Below are positions 23,733-33,665 of a DNA stretch of 64,000 bases, piece by piece. This DNA comes from Lachnospiraceae bacterium (GTDB lineage Bacteria; Bacillota; Clostridia; Lachnospirales; Lachnospiraceae): contig JAQXTA010000041.1 of assembly GCA_029219245.1 (NCBI GenBank), positions 124,001 to 188,000 of the forward strand, given 5' to 3'. The notes under the pieces were generated by a model. That model saw nothing but the letters and a program-made list of their open reading frames with translations. It ran no database searches and was not told the DNA's origin. Numbering within the stretch: position 1 is the stretch's first letter; each line of letters starts with the position of its first letter. The position numbers and the translations under genes are program-made.

Positions 23733-26187
23733 ACAGGAATTTTCAGCATTAATCAAAGAAAGTCCGATTTTTTTAGATGGGGCAACCGGTTCCAATCTGG
23801 TAAAAAGAGGTATGCCGGCAGGTGCGTGCCCGGAAAAATGGGTTTTGGAAAATAAAGAAGTTTTGATTGGTTTGCAAAAGGAGTATATAGAGGCCGGAAC
23901 CAAAATCCTTTATGCACCTACCTTTACGGCAAACCGGATCAAATTGAAAGAATTTGGTTTAGAAGACCGCATTCGTGAAATCAATCACGAACTGGTAGCC
24001 ATATCCAAAGAGGCTGCCGGGGATAAAGCGTTTGTAGCCGGGGACATTACCATGACCGGGGAACAGCTGGCACCGATGGGAAAAATGGATTTTGAAGAAC
24101 TGATTTCCATATATAAGGAGCAGATTAGCTATCTGGCAGAAGCCGGAGCCGATTTGCTTGTGGTGGAAACCATGATGAGCTTACAGGAAACCAGAGCAGC
24201 ACTGATTGCAGCGAAAGAAGTCTGTGATTTGCCGGTTATGGCCAGTATGACCTTTGAAACCGATGGAAGAACATTATACGGTACCGATGCAAAAACCGCT
24301 GCTATTGTGCTGGAAAGTCTTGGCGCGGACGCGATAGGAGCCAACTGTTCCACCGGACCGGACAAAATGGCTTCCATTATCCGGGCAATGGCAGAAGTAA
24401 CAACCGTACCGATACTTGCGAAACCAAATGCAGGTCTGCCATCTTTAAATGCGGATGGGCAGACGGTTTATGATATGAAAGAAGAAGCCTTTGCAGAAGG
24501 AATGAAAACGATTGTCGAGGCAGGGGCATCGATTGTCGGCGGATGCTGTGGAACGGCACCCTCCTATATCAAAGCCTTAAAGGCGGCTGTCGGCAAGATG
24601 CCGATTTGCCGCAGAAAAGCAACGAATACACGTTATCTGACCAGTGAACGCAGGACACTTGCTTTTGGGTTAGAGGATAACTTTATTATTGTCGGAGAAC
24701 GTATCAATCCAACCGGAAAGAAAAAATTGCAGGCACAGCTACGGGAAGGCTCTTTGGAACTGGTTTCCGAGTTCGCAGAGGAACAGGAAGCCTGTGGTGC
24801 CAGCGTACTGGATATCAATATGGGTATGAGTGGGATTGATGAAAAGGCGATGATGCTTCAGACTCTGGAGCTAGTCGGTGGTCTTACGAGTCTGCCGTTA
24901 TCCATTGATTCCAGTCATGTGAATGTGATTGAGGCTGCTTTGCGCAGATATCCGGGCAGAGCGTTGATTAATTCCATTTCTTATGAAAAGACAAAGTTCG
25001 AGCAGCTTTTGCCGATTGCAAAAAAATACGGGGCAATGTTTATTTTATTACCGCTTTCGGATGAAGGCCTGCCGAAGAATTTACAAGAAAAAATTGATAT
25101 TATTGAGAAGATACAGACACGTGCACTGGAACTTGGTATGCGTAAGGAAGACATCGTTGTAGATGGTCTTGTGACAACGGTCGGTGCAAACAAAACGGCT
25201 GCACTTGAGACGTTGGAAACCATTCGTTATTGTAAAGCAAACGGACTGGCAACGATTTGTGGATTATCTAATATTTCCTTTGGTCTGCCGGAAAGAAGTT
25301 TTATCAATACGACTTTCTTAACGATGGCAATTCAGGCTGGTCTTACTATGGCGATTGCCAATCCATCCCAGGAGCTTCTGGTAAGCTGTGCGTTTGCTTC
25401 GGATTTACTGTTGAACAAAGAAGGGGCAGATATCCGCTATATTCAGTTGATGGAGGCGGTAAAAGAAAAGCGGGAAGCGCTTGGGGAAACGGCACCAAAA
25501 GCCTCCGGTATCCATATTGCAGGAAAAGCAACAGTAGAGCAGACCGGTGGATCTATTCTGGATAAACTGCGTACAGATGTATTAAAAGGGAATCAGAAAA
25601 ATATCGTAGAAGATACGAAAAAAGCAATTGAGGAAGGGAATGAACCGAAAAAACTGTTAGACGAGGTACTGCTTCCGGGCATCAACGAAGTAGGTGAGCT
25701 TTTTGACAAGGGAAAATATTTCCTGCCTCAGTTGATTGCCAGTGCAGAAGCCATGAAAACATCGATTGAATATCTGGAACCGCTTTTGATGGAAAACAAT
25801 TCGGAAGGGGAAATGCCTACGGTTGTCATTGCTACTGTAGAAGGTGATATTCATGATATCGGTAAGAATCTGGTTGCATTGATGTTAAAAAATTATGGTT
25901 TTAAGGTCATTGATCTTGGTAAGGATGTGACGAAAGAGAAAATTATTGAGGCGGCAAAGGAACATCATGCACAGGTCATCGCACTTTCGGCGCTTATGAC
26001 AACGACCATGCAGCAAATGAAGCATGTGATTGCTTATGCCAAAGAAAAACAAGTGGACGCAAAGGTTATTATCGGCGGTGCTGTTATTACACAGGATTAC
26101 GCGGATGAAATCGGAGCAGACGGCTATTCCAAGGATGCAGCAGATGCAGTCAAGGTGACAAAGCGGCTTTTAGGAATAGAAAAGTAG
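23725..26187 (+). CDS. Cobalamin-dependent methionine synthase without reactivation domain
   Basis: The 820-residue protein has the first three modules of MetH. Residues 1-290 form the homocysteine domain with zinc ligands C208 (G-A-N-C-S-T-G) and C274-C275 (G-G-C-C-G-T). Residues 300-580 form the methyltetrahydrofolate-binding barrel (N-P-T-G-K-K near 330). Residues 600-820 form the B12 helical cap and Rossmann domain, with the cobalt ligand H710 in E-G-D-I-H-D-I-G-K-N. The roughly 330-residue SAM-dependent reactivation domain of E. coli MetH is absent, as in the Thermotoga enzyme, which uses a separate partner. No such partner is next to it here. It likely also works with methyl-corrinoid chemistry linked to folate. 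Confidence 0.92.
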   Translation: MNKQEFSALIKESPIFLDGATGSNLVKRGMPAGACPEKWVLENKEVLIGLQKEYIEAGTKILYAPTFTANRIKLKEFGLEDRIREINHELVAISKEAAGDKAFVAGDITMTGEQLAPMGKMDFEELISIYKEQISYLAEAGADLLVVETMMSLQETRAALIAAKEVCDLPVMASMTFETDGRTLYGTDAKTAAIVLESLGADAIGANCSTGPDKMASIIRAMAEVTTVPILAKPNAGLPSLNADGQTVYDMKEEAFAEGMKTIVEAGASIVGGCCGTAPSYIKALKAAVGKMPICRRKATNTRYLTSERRTLAFGLEDNFIIVGERINPTGKKKLQAQLREGSLELVSEFAEEQEACGASVLDINMGMSGIDEKAMMLQTLELVGGLTSLPLSIDSSHVNVIEAALRRYPGRALINSISYEKTKFEQLLPIAKKYGAMFILLPLSDEGLPKNLQEKIDIIEKIQTRALELGMRKEDIVVDGLVTTVGANKTAALETLETIRYCKANGLATICGLSNISFGLPERSFINTTFLTMAIQAGLTMAIANPSQELLVSCAFASDLLLNKEGADIRYIQLMEAVKEKREALGETAPKASGIHIAGKATVEQTGGSILDKLRTDVLKGNQKNIVEDTKKAIEEGNEPKKLLDEVLLPGINEVGELFDKGKYFLPQLIASAEAMKTSIEYLEPLLMENNSEGEMPTVVIATVEGDIHDIGKNLVALMLKNYGFKVIDLGKDVTKEKIIEAAKEHHAQVIALSALMTTTMQQMKHVIAYAKEKQVDAKVIIGGAVITQDYADEIGADGYSKDAADAVKVTKRLLGIEK

Positions 26188-26204
26188 AAGAAAAGAGGCT
26201 GTAT

Positions 26205-26723
26205 ATGGGAAGAGAATGGGATGATACTCTGGATAAAGAAAATATGTCAGAGCAGGAACCGGAAAAGAACAATATCGAGGAAACTGATGGGAAAGAAACT
26301 GACAGGAAAGAAACTGTCATGGAGCAGCTAGAAGAAAAGCAGACAAAATTGTTAAAGAAACAATTGTTTTATTCCCGGGTAACGGCGTTCTCGGCACTTG
26401 GCTTTTTGGTGGCGGTAGTGATTGCATTGGTAATCGTAGTGCCCAAAGCGGTTATTACTTTAACGGAAATCAATCAGGCAGTGGAACTGGCAGAGACAAC
26501 GCTGTCGAATGCGGATACGGCACTTGCAGATATTTCCGAAATAAGTACGAATGTAACAACGGTAAGTATTGAGATGGAAAATTTCCTGTTGGATAATTCC
26601 GAAACAGTGACGAGTGCTATGGAAGATATCAGTTCCATTGATTTTGAAGGTTTGAATAATGCCATTCAGGATTTGGAGGATGTGGTAGAACCTTTTGCTA
26701 ATATGATGAACCGGTTTAAATGA
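26205..26723 (+). CDS. Membrane-anchored coiled-coil protein of unknown function
   Basis: The 172-residue protein has a charged, repetitive N-terminus with the unit G-K-E-T-D near residues 28-38, one transmembrane segment at about 62-85, and an external, Thr/Ser/Glu-rich helical tail with heptad-like spacing. A distant similarity in shape to DUF948-type proteins is possible, but I do not recognise a family. It starts 17 bases after the methionine synthase stop and could share that transcript. Confidence 0.65.
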   Translation: MGREWDDTLDKENMSEQEPEKNNIEETDGKETDRKETVMEQLEEKQTKLLKKQLFYSRVTAFSALGFLVAVVIALVIVVPKAVITLTEINQAVELAETTLSNADTALADISEISTNVTTVSIEMENFLLDNSETVTSAMEDISSIDFEGLNNAIQDLEDVVEPFANMMNRFK

Positions 26724-26784
26724 TAAACATATTCAGAAAAGTAACAGGGATAGAAGAAAAGGGATAATAGGAGGAACAAACAAT

Positions 26785-28401
26785 ATGATAGGTGCAGATG
26801 CTATGGTTAAATGTCTGGAAGAAGAAGGTGTGGAATATGTATTCGGATATCCCGGCGTTGCCATTTGCCCGTTTTATAACAGTATCTTAAATTCGGACAT
26901 CAAAACGATTCTGATTCGTACGGAACAGAATGCTGCCCATGCGGCAAGCGGGCTTGCCAGAGTCAGTGGAAAGGTAGGCGTTTGCGCGGTTACTTCCGGA
27001 CCGGGTGCAACCAATGTGATTACCGGTATTGCAACCGCTTTTGCGGACAGTATTCCGCTTGTCTGCATTACCGGACAGGTAAACAGCGAATTGCTTGGTT
27101 CCGATGTATTTCAGGAGGCAGATATTACCGGAGCAGTGGAATCCTTTGTCAAATACAGTTATCTGGTAAAGGATGCAAATGAGATTCCGAGAATTTTCAA
27201 AGAAGCGTTTTATATTGCTAATTCCGGCAGAAAAGGCCCGGTGTTGATTGATGTACCGATTGATATCCAGAATGCGGTGATTGGCAAATTTAAATATCCG
27301 GAAGAAGTCAGCATGCGTACTTACAAGCCAACCATTAAAGGACATATTGTGCAGATTAAAAAAGTGGTTAAGGAACTGTCCAAAGCCAAAAGGCCGATTA
27401 TCTGTGCAGGCGGCGGTGTACTTTTAAGTGATGCGGAAAAAGAACTTCGTGCTTTTGCAGAGAAATACCGGATACCGGTTGTTTCTACCATGATGGGAAT
27501 CGGTGTTATGCCAACAAAGCATCCGATGTATTATGGTATGGTGGGCAATAACGGGAAACCTTACGCAAACCGCGCCATGAACGAATCGGATTTGTTGATT
27601 ATGGTAGGTGCCAGAGTGGCAGACCGGGCAGTCAGCCAGCCTGACTTGATTACGGAGAATAAGATTCTTGTACATATTGATGTTGACCCGGCAGAAATCG
27701 GTAAAAACGTCGGTGCTTCCATTCCGCTTGTCGGTGATGCCAAACATATTTTTCATGATTTTGACAAGGAAGAGTTTACCTGCGACCATGAAGAATGGAT
27801 TGAAACCCTGAATCAGTATCGGGATACGATGGAGCGAAAGAGAACGCCGAATCCTGCTTATGTAGACCCGGCAGAATTTATCCGTATGCTTTCCGAGAAA
27901 ATGGAAGAGGATGCTGTCTATGTAGCGGATGTGGGACAAAATCAGATATGGTCCTGCGGTTATCATATTGTGAAAAATGGCAGATTTTTAACAACCGGCG
28001 GTATGGGAACCATGGGATATTCCATTCCGGCGGCGATGGGTGCAAAGCTGGCATGCCCAAAGAAACAGGTCATTGCTGTATGTGGGGATGGTTCTTTCCA
28101 GATGTCCATGATGGAGCTTGCTACCATGCGACAGTTTGATGTGACGGTAAAAATTATTGTTTTAAAGAACAATTATCTTGGTATGGTAAGAGAATACCAG
28201 CATTATACCTATAAGGATAACTATTCCGTAGTGGATTTATCCGGCAGCCCGGATTTAGAGAAGCTAGCGATGGCTTATGATATGAAGTTTATGCGCCTTT
28301 TTGATATGGATAAGGCAGAGGAGACCATTGATGCATTTCTGGAAAAAGATGAATCCATGCTTTTGGAATGTATCATTGACCCGATGGATTTGGTAAAATA
28401 G
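26785..28401 (+). CDS. ilvB: Acetolactate synthase, large (catalytic) subunit
   Basis: The 538-residue protein is a thiamine-diphosphate enzyme of the acetohydroxyacid synthase type, the first shared step of valine, leucine and isoleucine synthesis. The catalytic Glu is E47 in R-T-E-Q-N-A-A-H-A-A, and the ThDP site is G434-D435-G-S-F with the second half at about N461-N. The order with two ACT regulatory subunits and ilvC downstream supports the biosynthetic role. The sequence is somewhat shorter and divergent from standard IlvB (for example N51 where most have G), so it may form a separate subgroup. AGGAGG precedes the ATG. Confidence 0.88.
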   Translation: MIGADAMVKCLEEEGVEYVFGYPGVAICPFYNSILNSDIKTILIRTEQNAAHAASGLARVSGKVGVCAVTSGPGATNVITGIATAFADSIPLVCITGQVNSELLGSDVFQEADITGAVESFVKYSYLVKDANEIPRIFKEAFYIANSGRKGPVLIDVPIDIQNAVIGKFKYPEEVSMRTYKPTIKGHIVQIKKVVKELSKAKRPIICAGGGVLLSDAEKELRAFAEKYRIPVVSTMMGIGVMPTKHPMYYGMVGNNGKPYANRAMNESDLLIMVGARVADRAVSQPDLITENKILVHIDVDPAEIGKNVGASIPLVGDAKHIFHDFDKEEFTCDHEEWIETLNQYRDTMERKRTPNPAYVDPAEFIRMLSEKMEEDAVYVADVGQNQIWSCGYHIVKNGRFLTTGGMGTMGYSIPAAMGAKLACPKKQVIAVCGDGSFQMSMMELATMRQFDVTVKIIVLKNNYLGMVREYQHYTYKDNYSVVDLSGSPDLEKLAMAYDMKFMRLFDMDKAEETIDAFLEKDESMLLECIIDPMDLVK

Positions 28402-28424
28402 GAAATGCGGATATAGGAAGGATA

Positions 28425-28916
28425 ATGGATATGAAGAAAATATATTCTGTATTAGTAGAGAACAGATCCGGTGTACTTTGTAAAGTAGCAGGGTTGTTTT
28501 CCAGAAGATGCTTTAATATTGACAGTCTTGCGGTAGGCGAGACGGATGATCCGGAAGTTTCCTGCATGACGATTGTCAGCAGCGGTGACCAGAGAACGAT
28601 TGAACAGATTGAAAAACAGTTAAATAAAAAGTTGGATGTTATCAAAGTAAAGACTTTTGATGAAACAGCGAGCATTAGCAGAGAGCTGATGTTAATCAAG
28701 GTAAAATACAACAAAAACAACCGTCGGGATATCATGGAAACCTGTGAAATCATGAAAGCGGATATTGTAGATATGTCCAAGAATCTGATGATTATTCAGA
28801 TTTGTGATGTGCCTGAAAAAATCAAGCTGTTAATCAATATGCTTCAGTCGGTGAGTGTGGTGGAAGTGGCAAGAACCGGGACATTGGCATTGCCGAAATG
28901 TATAGATACTGAGTAG
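28425..28916 (+). CDS. ilvN: Acetolactate synthase regulatory subunit, divergent copy 1
   Basis: The 163-residue protein has an N-terminal ACT domain (Y-S-V-L-V-E-N-R-S-G-V-L) and a C-terminal ferredoxin-like domain, as in IlvN/IlvH. It follows the large subunit after 23 bases. Within the conserved G-L-F-S-R-R-G-Y-N-I block it reads G-L-F-S-R-R-C-F-N-I, so the Gly usual in valine-binding ACT domains is Cys. Two in-frame ATGs (28425, 28431) fit the AGGAAGG site at 28415; the second has the better spacing. The start may therefore be two codons later. Confidence 0.88.
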   Translation: MDMKKIYSVLVENRSGVLCKVAGLFSRRCFNIDSLAVGETDDPEVSCMTIVSSGDQRTIEQIEKQLNKKLDVIKVKTFDETASISRELMLIKVKYNKNNRRDIMETCEIMKADIVDMSKNLMIIQICDVPEKIKLLINMLQSVSVVEVARTGTLALPKCIDTE

Positions 28917-28946
28917 GAAAATATCACTAGCAAAAAGTGGTACAGG

Positions 28947-28975
28947 TTGACTTTTTATCTGATAGTTGCTACAAT
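28947..28975 (+). promoter_or_regulatory. Internal promoter before the second ACT subunit and ilvC
   Basis: TTGACT at 28947-28952 and TACAAT at 28970-28975 are 17 bases apart, in the gap between the two regulatory-subunit genes. It would allow copy 2 and ilvC to be transcribed apart from the catalytic subunit. Confidence 0.68.
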
Positions 28976-28981
28976 TATTGA

Positions 28982-29009
28982 CAGTGTTTGTCCGTTATAA
29001 CAGACACTG
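28982..29009 (+). promoter_or_regulatory. 5' leader hairpin before the second ACT subunit
   Basis: CAGTGTTTGT (28982-28991) pairs with ACAGACACTG (29000-29009) with one G-T pair and an 8-base loop. It starts at about the predicted transcription start of the promoter at 28947 and has no T run, so it is not a terminator; it may stabilise the transcript or bind a factor. Confidence 0.5.
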
Positions 29010-29033
29010 CTCAGAGAAAGGTAGGAGTTTCTT

Positions 29034-29531
29034 ATGCATAAAAAAGTATTTCAGCTTTTGGTAGATAATACATCCGGTGTACTCAGTCGTATTTCCGGTC
29101 TGTTTTCCAGACGTGGCTATAATATTGAAAGTATTACGGCAGGCGTAACGGCTGATCCGCGGTTTACCCGCATTACCATTGTCGCATCCGGCGATGACGA
29201 AATCTTAGACCAGATTGAGAAGCAGGTAGCGAAGCTGGTAGATGTACGCGATATCAAGGAATTAAAGCCAAACGAAAGCGTTTATCGGGAACTTGCGATG
29301 ATTAAAGTAAAGGCTTCGGCAGAACAACGCCAGGGTGTTATTGCGGTAGCGGATATTTTCCGCGCTAAAATTGTAGATGTTTCCAAAGAAAGTCTGATTA
29401 TTGAATTGACCGGTAATCAGGATAAAATCGAGGCATTTATCAATCTGTTAGATGGCTATGAAATTCTGGAACTCGCCAGAACCGGTATTGCAGGACTTGG
29501 ACGAGGCATTGAGAATGTTACATATTTATAA
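29034..29531 (+). CDS. ilvN: Acetolactate synthase regulatory subunit, canonical copy 2
   Basis: The 165-residue protein is a standard IlvN/IlvH: F-Q-L-L-V-D-N-T-S-G-V-L-S-R-I at the start, the conserved S-R-R-G-Y-N-I-E-S-I-T block, and a C-terminal domain ending E-L-A-R-T-G-I-A-G-L-G-R-G. It has the usual Gly in the ACT motif, unlike copy 1. AGGTAGGAG lies upstream. It binds the catalytic subunit and normally confers valine feedback inhibition. Its own promoter and its closeness to ilvC suggest it is made with the reductoisomerase. Confidence 0.92.
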   Translation: MHKKVFQLLVDNTSGVLSRISGLFSRRGYNIESITAGVTADPRFTRITIVASGDDEILDQIEKQVAKLVDVRDIKELKPNESVYRELAMIKVKASAEQRQGVIAVADIFRAKIVDVSKESLIIELTGNQDKIEAFINLLDGYEILELARTGIAGLGRGIENVTYL

Positions 29532-29602
29532 AGCGGAGCGAAACGCAATACTATTTTGTAGCTAGGAGGGGCAACCCTTTCAGTGATATATTCTTTTAAT
29601 AA

Positions 29603-30646
<1,044 letters not shown>

Positions 30647-30652
30647 AAAGAT

Positions 30653-30689
30653 AAGGTCATCGGTATGAAAAATGCCGGTGACCTTTTTT
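30653..30689 (+). terminator. Bidirectional intrinsic terminator between ilvC and the LysR gene
   Basis: The strands 30653-30666 and 30672-30685 form a 14-base-pair stem with G-T pairs and a short A-rich loop, beginning AAGGTCA and ending TGACCTT followed by T. The A run on the other side makes it usable for the converging LysR gene. Confidence 0.85.
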
Positions 30690-30694
30690 AGTTA

Positions 30695-31615
30695 TCAGAC
30701 TCTTGTCTGATAATACTGCATAAAAGTTTTCATGGATTCTGTAAAAGGCGTTTTGGTGGGATAAGCAAATCCTATCTGGCGCCTTGGAATTTTATGTCCG
30801 AATTTCACTTCCTGTAAGGTACCGTCTTCCAGTTCTTTTTTTACGAAATCCTCAATTACACAGGCAATGCCAAGCCCTGCCTTTGCAAATTCGATGGAAA
30901 GATCCATATGATTGACTTCGATAATATTCTGAAGTTTAATCTGTTGTGAAACGAAAAAGGCATCCACGTATTTTCTGGAAATATTTTCACTGTTTAGCAT
31001 GATAAAAGAGGCTTCTTCAAAAAAGTTTTCTTTTTCCTGTAATTCGCCCTTGTATTTATGGGAAAGGGGCGCAAGATAAGCATCGGTTGCAACAAAAATA
31101 TCCTCGATTGTTTTAAGGGGCAGATAAGTGACCGGATTGTTTCCTTGAAAGGAAGCATCTGCCGGAATGCCAACCAGCCCGATGTCAATAGAGCCGTTTT
31201 GTAAGGCAGCAATAGTATCGAAAGTAGACTGACAGGAAATTGTAATTTTGATATGAGGATTTTCAGCAATAAAAGTTTTCAAAAGTGGAAGCAGCACATA
31301 TTTACAAAGTGTGGTGCTGACTCCAATCGATAAATGGCTGATTTTCTGGGAAACAGATGCTTTTAAAAGGTCTTCGCCGGATTGCAGGGCAGAAAGTGCC
31401 TGTTCCACATGTGCGTATAGAAGTTCCCCTTCTCTGGTTAAAGTAACGCCTCTGGAAGAACGATGGAAAAGTGTAACGCCTAAACTTTCTTCCAGGTGGG
31501 AAATAGCTTTGCTGACGGCGGGCTGGCTGATATACATTTTTCTGGCTGCTACCGAAAAATTACGGCAACCTGCTACTTCGTAAAAAATCTGATAAAGGTT
31601 GAGGTTTTGTTCCAT
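30695..31615 (-). CDS. LysR-family transcriptional regulator next to leuCD
   Basis: The 306-residue protein has the LysR helix-turn-helix over about residues 4-63 (F-Y-E-V-A-G-C-R-N-F-S-V-A-A and Y-I-S-Q-P-A-V-S-K-A-I) and a type 2 periplasmic-binding effector domain. It is transcribed away from leuC with a shared 241-base control region that contains a LysR-type dyad, so it very likely controls leuCD and itself. The effector may be an intermediate of the leucine pathway; the adjacency alone does not show which. Confidence 0.88.
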   Translation of the reverse strand: MEQNLNLYQIFYEVAGCRNFSVAARKMYISQPAVSKAISHLEESLGVTLFHRSSRGVTLTREGELLYAHVEQALSALQSGEDLLKASVSQKISHLSIGVSTTLCKYVLLPLLKTFIAENPHIKITISCQSTFDTIAALQNGSIDIGLVGIPADASFQGNNPVTYLPLKTIEDIFVATDAYLAPLSHKYKGELQEKENFFEEASFIMLNSENISRKYVDAFFVSQQIKLQNIIEVNHMDLSIEFAKAGLGIACVIEDFVKKELEDGTLQEVKFGHKIPRRQIGFAYPTKTPFTESMKTFMQYYQTRV

Positions 31616-31653
31616 AATCTAACTCCCCATTTGTAATCCTCTGCTATTTTATT

Positions 31654-31714
31654 TAGAAACATTTGCAATAAATTGTTGTAATTATAACACGATGTTTCTA
31701 TAACTACAAGTTAT
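31654..31714. promoter_or_regulatory. LysR-type operator region between the LysR gene and leuC
   Basis: Two dyads are seen. TAGAAACAT (31654-31662) and ATGTTTCTA (31692-31700) are perfect 9-base arms 29 bases apart. ATAACTACAAGTTAT (31700-31714) is a perfect short dyad that fits both T-N11-A and the ATAA-N7-TTAT pattern known for the LysR protein CcpC of aconitase genes. A minus-strand -10 (ATTATA at 31681-31686) for the LysR gene lies inside, which suggests autoregulation. Confidence 0.6.
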
Positions 31715-31736
31715 GAAAACTATGAACAGATACTAT

Positions 31737-31765
31737 TTTTCAAATGGATGGGTTTGTGTTACAAT
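31737..31765 (+). promoter_or_regulatory. Probable promoter of leuCD
   Basis: TTTTCA at 31737-31742 and TACAAT at 31760-31765 are 17 bases apart. The weak -35 box just downstream of the LysR dyad fits an activated promoter. Confidence 0.5.
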
Positions 31766-31856
31766 CAGACATAGTAAAGATGGAATACAGAAACTTGAAA
31801 TCATAATATCTCATGCAGAAAAAGGAAGAAGAAAACATTAATAGGAGGAAAGAATC

Positions 31857-33122
31857 ATGGGAATGACAATGACACAGAAAATACTGGCTGCCCATGCAGG
31901 TCTTGAGAAGGTTGAGGCAGGACAGTTAATTGAAGCAAATCTGGATTTGGTGCTTGGAAATGATATTACCAGTCCGGTTGCTATTAAAGAAATGGAAAAA
32001 ATGAAGGTAGACGGTGTCTTTGATAAAGATAAAATTGCACTGGTGCCGGATCATTTTGTTCCGAACAAGGATATCAAATCAGCCGAACACTGTAAATGTG
32101 TGAGAGAATTTGCATATCGGAATGAAATTACCAACTATTTTGAAGTAGGTGAGATGGGAATTGAACATGCGCTGCTTCCGGAAAAAGGTCTGACCGTAGC
32201 GGGGGATGTGATTATCGGTGCAGATTCCCATACTTGTACTTATGGCGCACTGGGAGCTTTTTCTACCGGTGTTGGAAGTACCGATATGGCGGCAGGTATG
32301 GCAACCGGTAAGGCATGGTTTAAAGTACCGTCCGCTATTAAATTTAACATTGTAGGCAAACCAAACAAATGGGTCAGCGGCAAAGATGTTATCTTACATA
32401 TCATCGGTATGATTGGCGTAGATGGTGCTTTATACAAATCCATGGAATTTGTCGGAGAAGGCATCAAAAATCTTACGATGGATGACCGCTTTACCATTGC
32501 TAATATGGCAATTGAAGCAGGCGGAAAGAACGGTATTTTCCCGGTAGATGACCTTGCTATTGCCTACATGAAGGAGCATTCCAAGAAAAATTACACCATT
32601 TATGAAGCCGATGAGGATGCGGTTTATGATGCAGAATATACAATTGATTTAAGTACACTTCGTCCGACCATTGCCTTCCCGCATCTGCCGGAAAATACGA
32701 AGACGATTGATGAAATCAAAGAGGATATTAAAATTGACCAGGTAGTAATCGGCTCCTGCACCAACGGAAGACTGGATGACCTTAGAATTGCTGCGGAAGT
32801 ATTAAAAGGCAGACATGTTGCAAAGGGAATGAGATGTATTGTGATTCCTGCAACACAGACCATCTACATGCAGGCTATGGAGGAAGGCCTTTTAAAGACC
32901 TTCATTGAAGCCGGTGCGGTAGTAAGCACACCGACCTGTGGACCTTGCCTTGGCGGCTATATGGGTATTCTGGCAGCCGGAGAACGCTGTGTATCCACAA
33001 CAAACCGTAACTTTGTCGGAAGAATGGGACACATTGATTCGGAAATTTATCTGGCAAGTCCGGCAGTAGCAGCGGCAAGTGCTGTTACCGGAAAGATTTC
33101 CTGTCCCTGTCAATTAGCATAA
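31857..33122 (+). CDS. leuC: 3-isopropylmalate dehydratase, large subunit
   Basis: The 421-residue aconitase-family protein isomerises 2- to 3-isopropylmalate in leucine synthesis and carries a 4Fe-4S cluster on C301 (I-G-S-C-T-N-G-R), C361 and C364 (T-C-G-P-C-L-G-G). The [14 protein letters not shown] block near 122 is also diagnostic. The short form paired with a separate small subunit is the LeuC/HacA type. AGGAGG lies before the ATG. leuD follows after 38 bases; leuA and leuB are not in the window. Confidence 0.92.
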   Translation: MGMTMTQKILAAHAGLEKVEAGQLIEANLDLVLGNDITSPVAIKEMEKMKVDGVFDKDKIALVPDHFVPNKDIKSAEHCKCVREFAYRNEITNYFEVGEMGIEHALLPEKGLTVAGDVIIGADSHTCTYGALGAFSTGVGSTDMAAGMATGKAWFKVPSAIKFNIVGKPNKWVSGKDVILHIIGMIGVDGALYKSMEFVGEGIKNLTMDDRFTIANMAIEAGGKNGIFPVDDLAIAYMKEHSKKNYTIYEADEDAVYDAEYTIDLSTLRPTIAFPHLPENTKTIDEIKEDIKIDQVVIGSCTNGRLDDLRIAAEVLKGRHVAKGMRCIVIPATQTIYMQAMEEGLLKTFIEAGAVVSTPTCGPCLGGYMGILAAGERCVSTTNRNFVGRMGHIDSEIYLASPAVAAASAVTGKISCPCQLA

Positions 33123-33160
33123 TAGAAGAAAATTAAAGGTATTTTATAGGAGGCGTTAAT

Positions 33161-33649
33161 ATGAAAGCAGCAAAAGGTACTGTTTTTAAATATGGTGACA
33201 ATGTAGATACGGATGTAATCATTCCTGCCCGGTACTTAAACTCATCCGACCCGGCGGAACTGGCAACACATTGTATGGAAGATATTGATAAGGATTTTGT
33301 AAGTAAGGTGCAGAAAGGCGATATTATGGTAGCAACCAAAAACTTTGGCTGTGGTTCCTCCAGAGAGCATGCGCCGATTGCTATCAAGGCGGCAGGTGTA
33401 AGTTGTGTCATTGCCGAAACCTTTGCCAGAATTTTCTACCGGAATGCAATCAATATCGGGCTTCCGATTGTTGAGTGTCCGGAGGCAGCAAAGGACATTG
33501 AGGCGGGAGATGTAGTGGAAGTAAACTTTGATACCGGTGTGATTACCGATGTGACAAAGGGGACTACTTATAAAGGACAGGCATTCCCGGAATTTATGCA
33601 GAAAATCATTGCTGCAGAGGGACTTGTAAACTATATTAACGGAAAATAG
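33161..33649 (+). CDS. leuD: 3-isopropylmalate dehydratase, small subunit
   Basis: The 162-residue protein is the swivelling small subunit that completes the LeuCD active site. It has [13 protein letters not shown] near residue 12 and the substrate loop [10 protein letters not shown] near 65. The length is that of the archaeal/clostridial type. AGGAGGCG precedes its ATG. Confidence 0.93.
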   Translation: MKAAKGTVFKYGDNVDTDVIIPARYLNSSDPAELATHCMEDIDKDFVSKVQKGDIMVATKNFGCGSSREHAPIAIKAAGVSCVIAETFARIFYRNAINIGLPIVECPEAAKDIEAGDVVEVNFDTGVITDVTKGTTYKGQAFPEFMQKIIAAEGLVNYINGK

Positions 33650-33665
33650 GATTGAAAAGCAGTCG

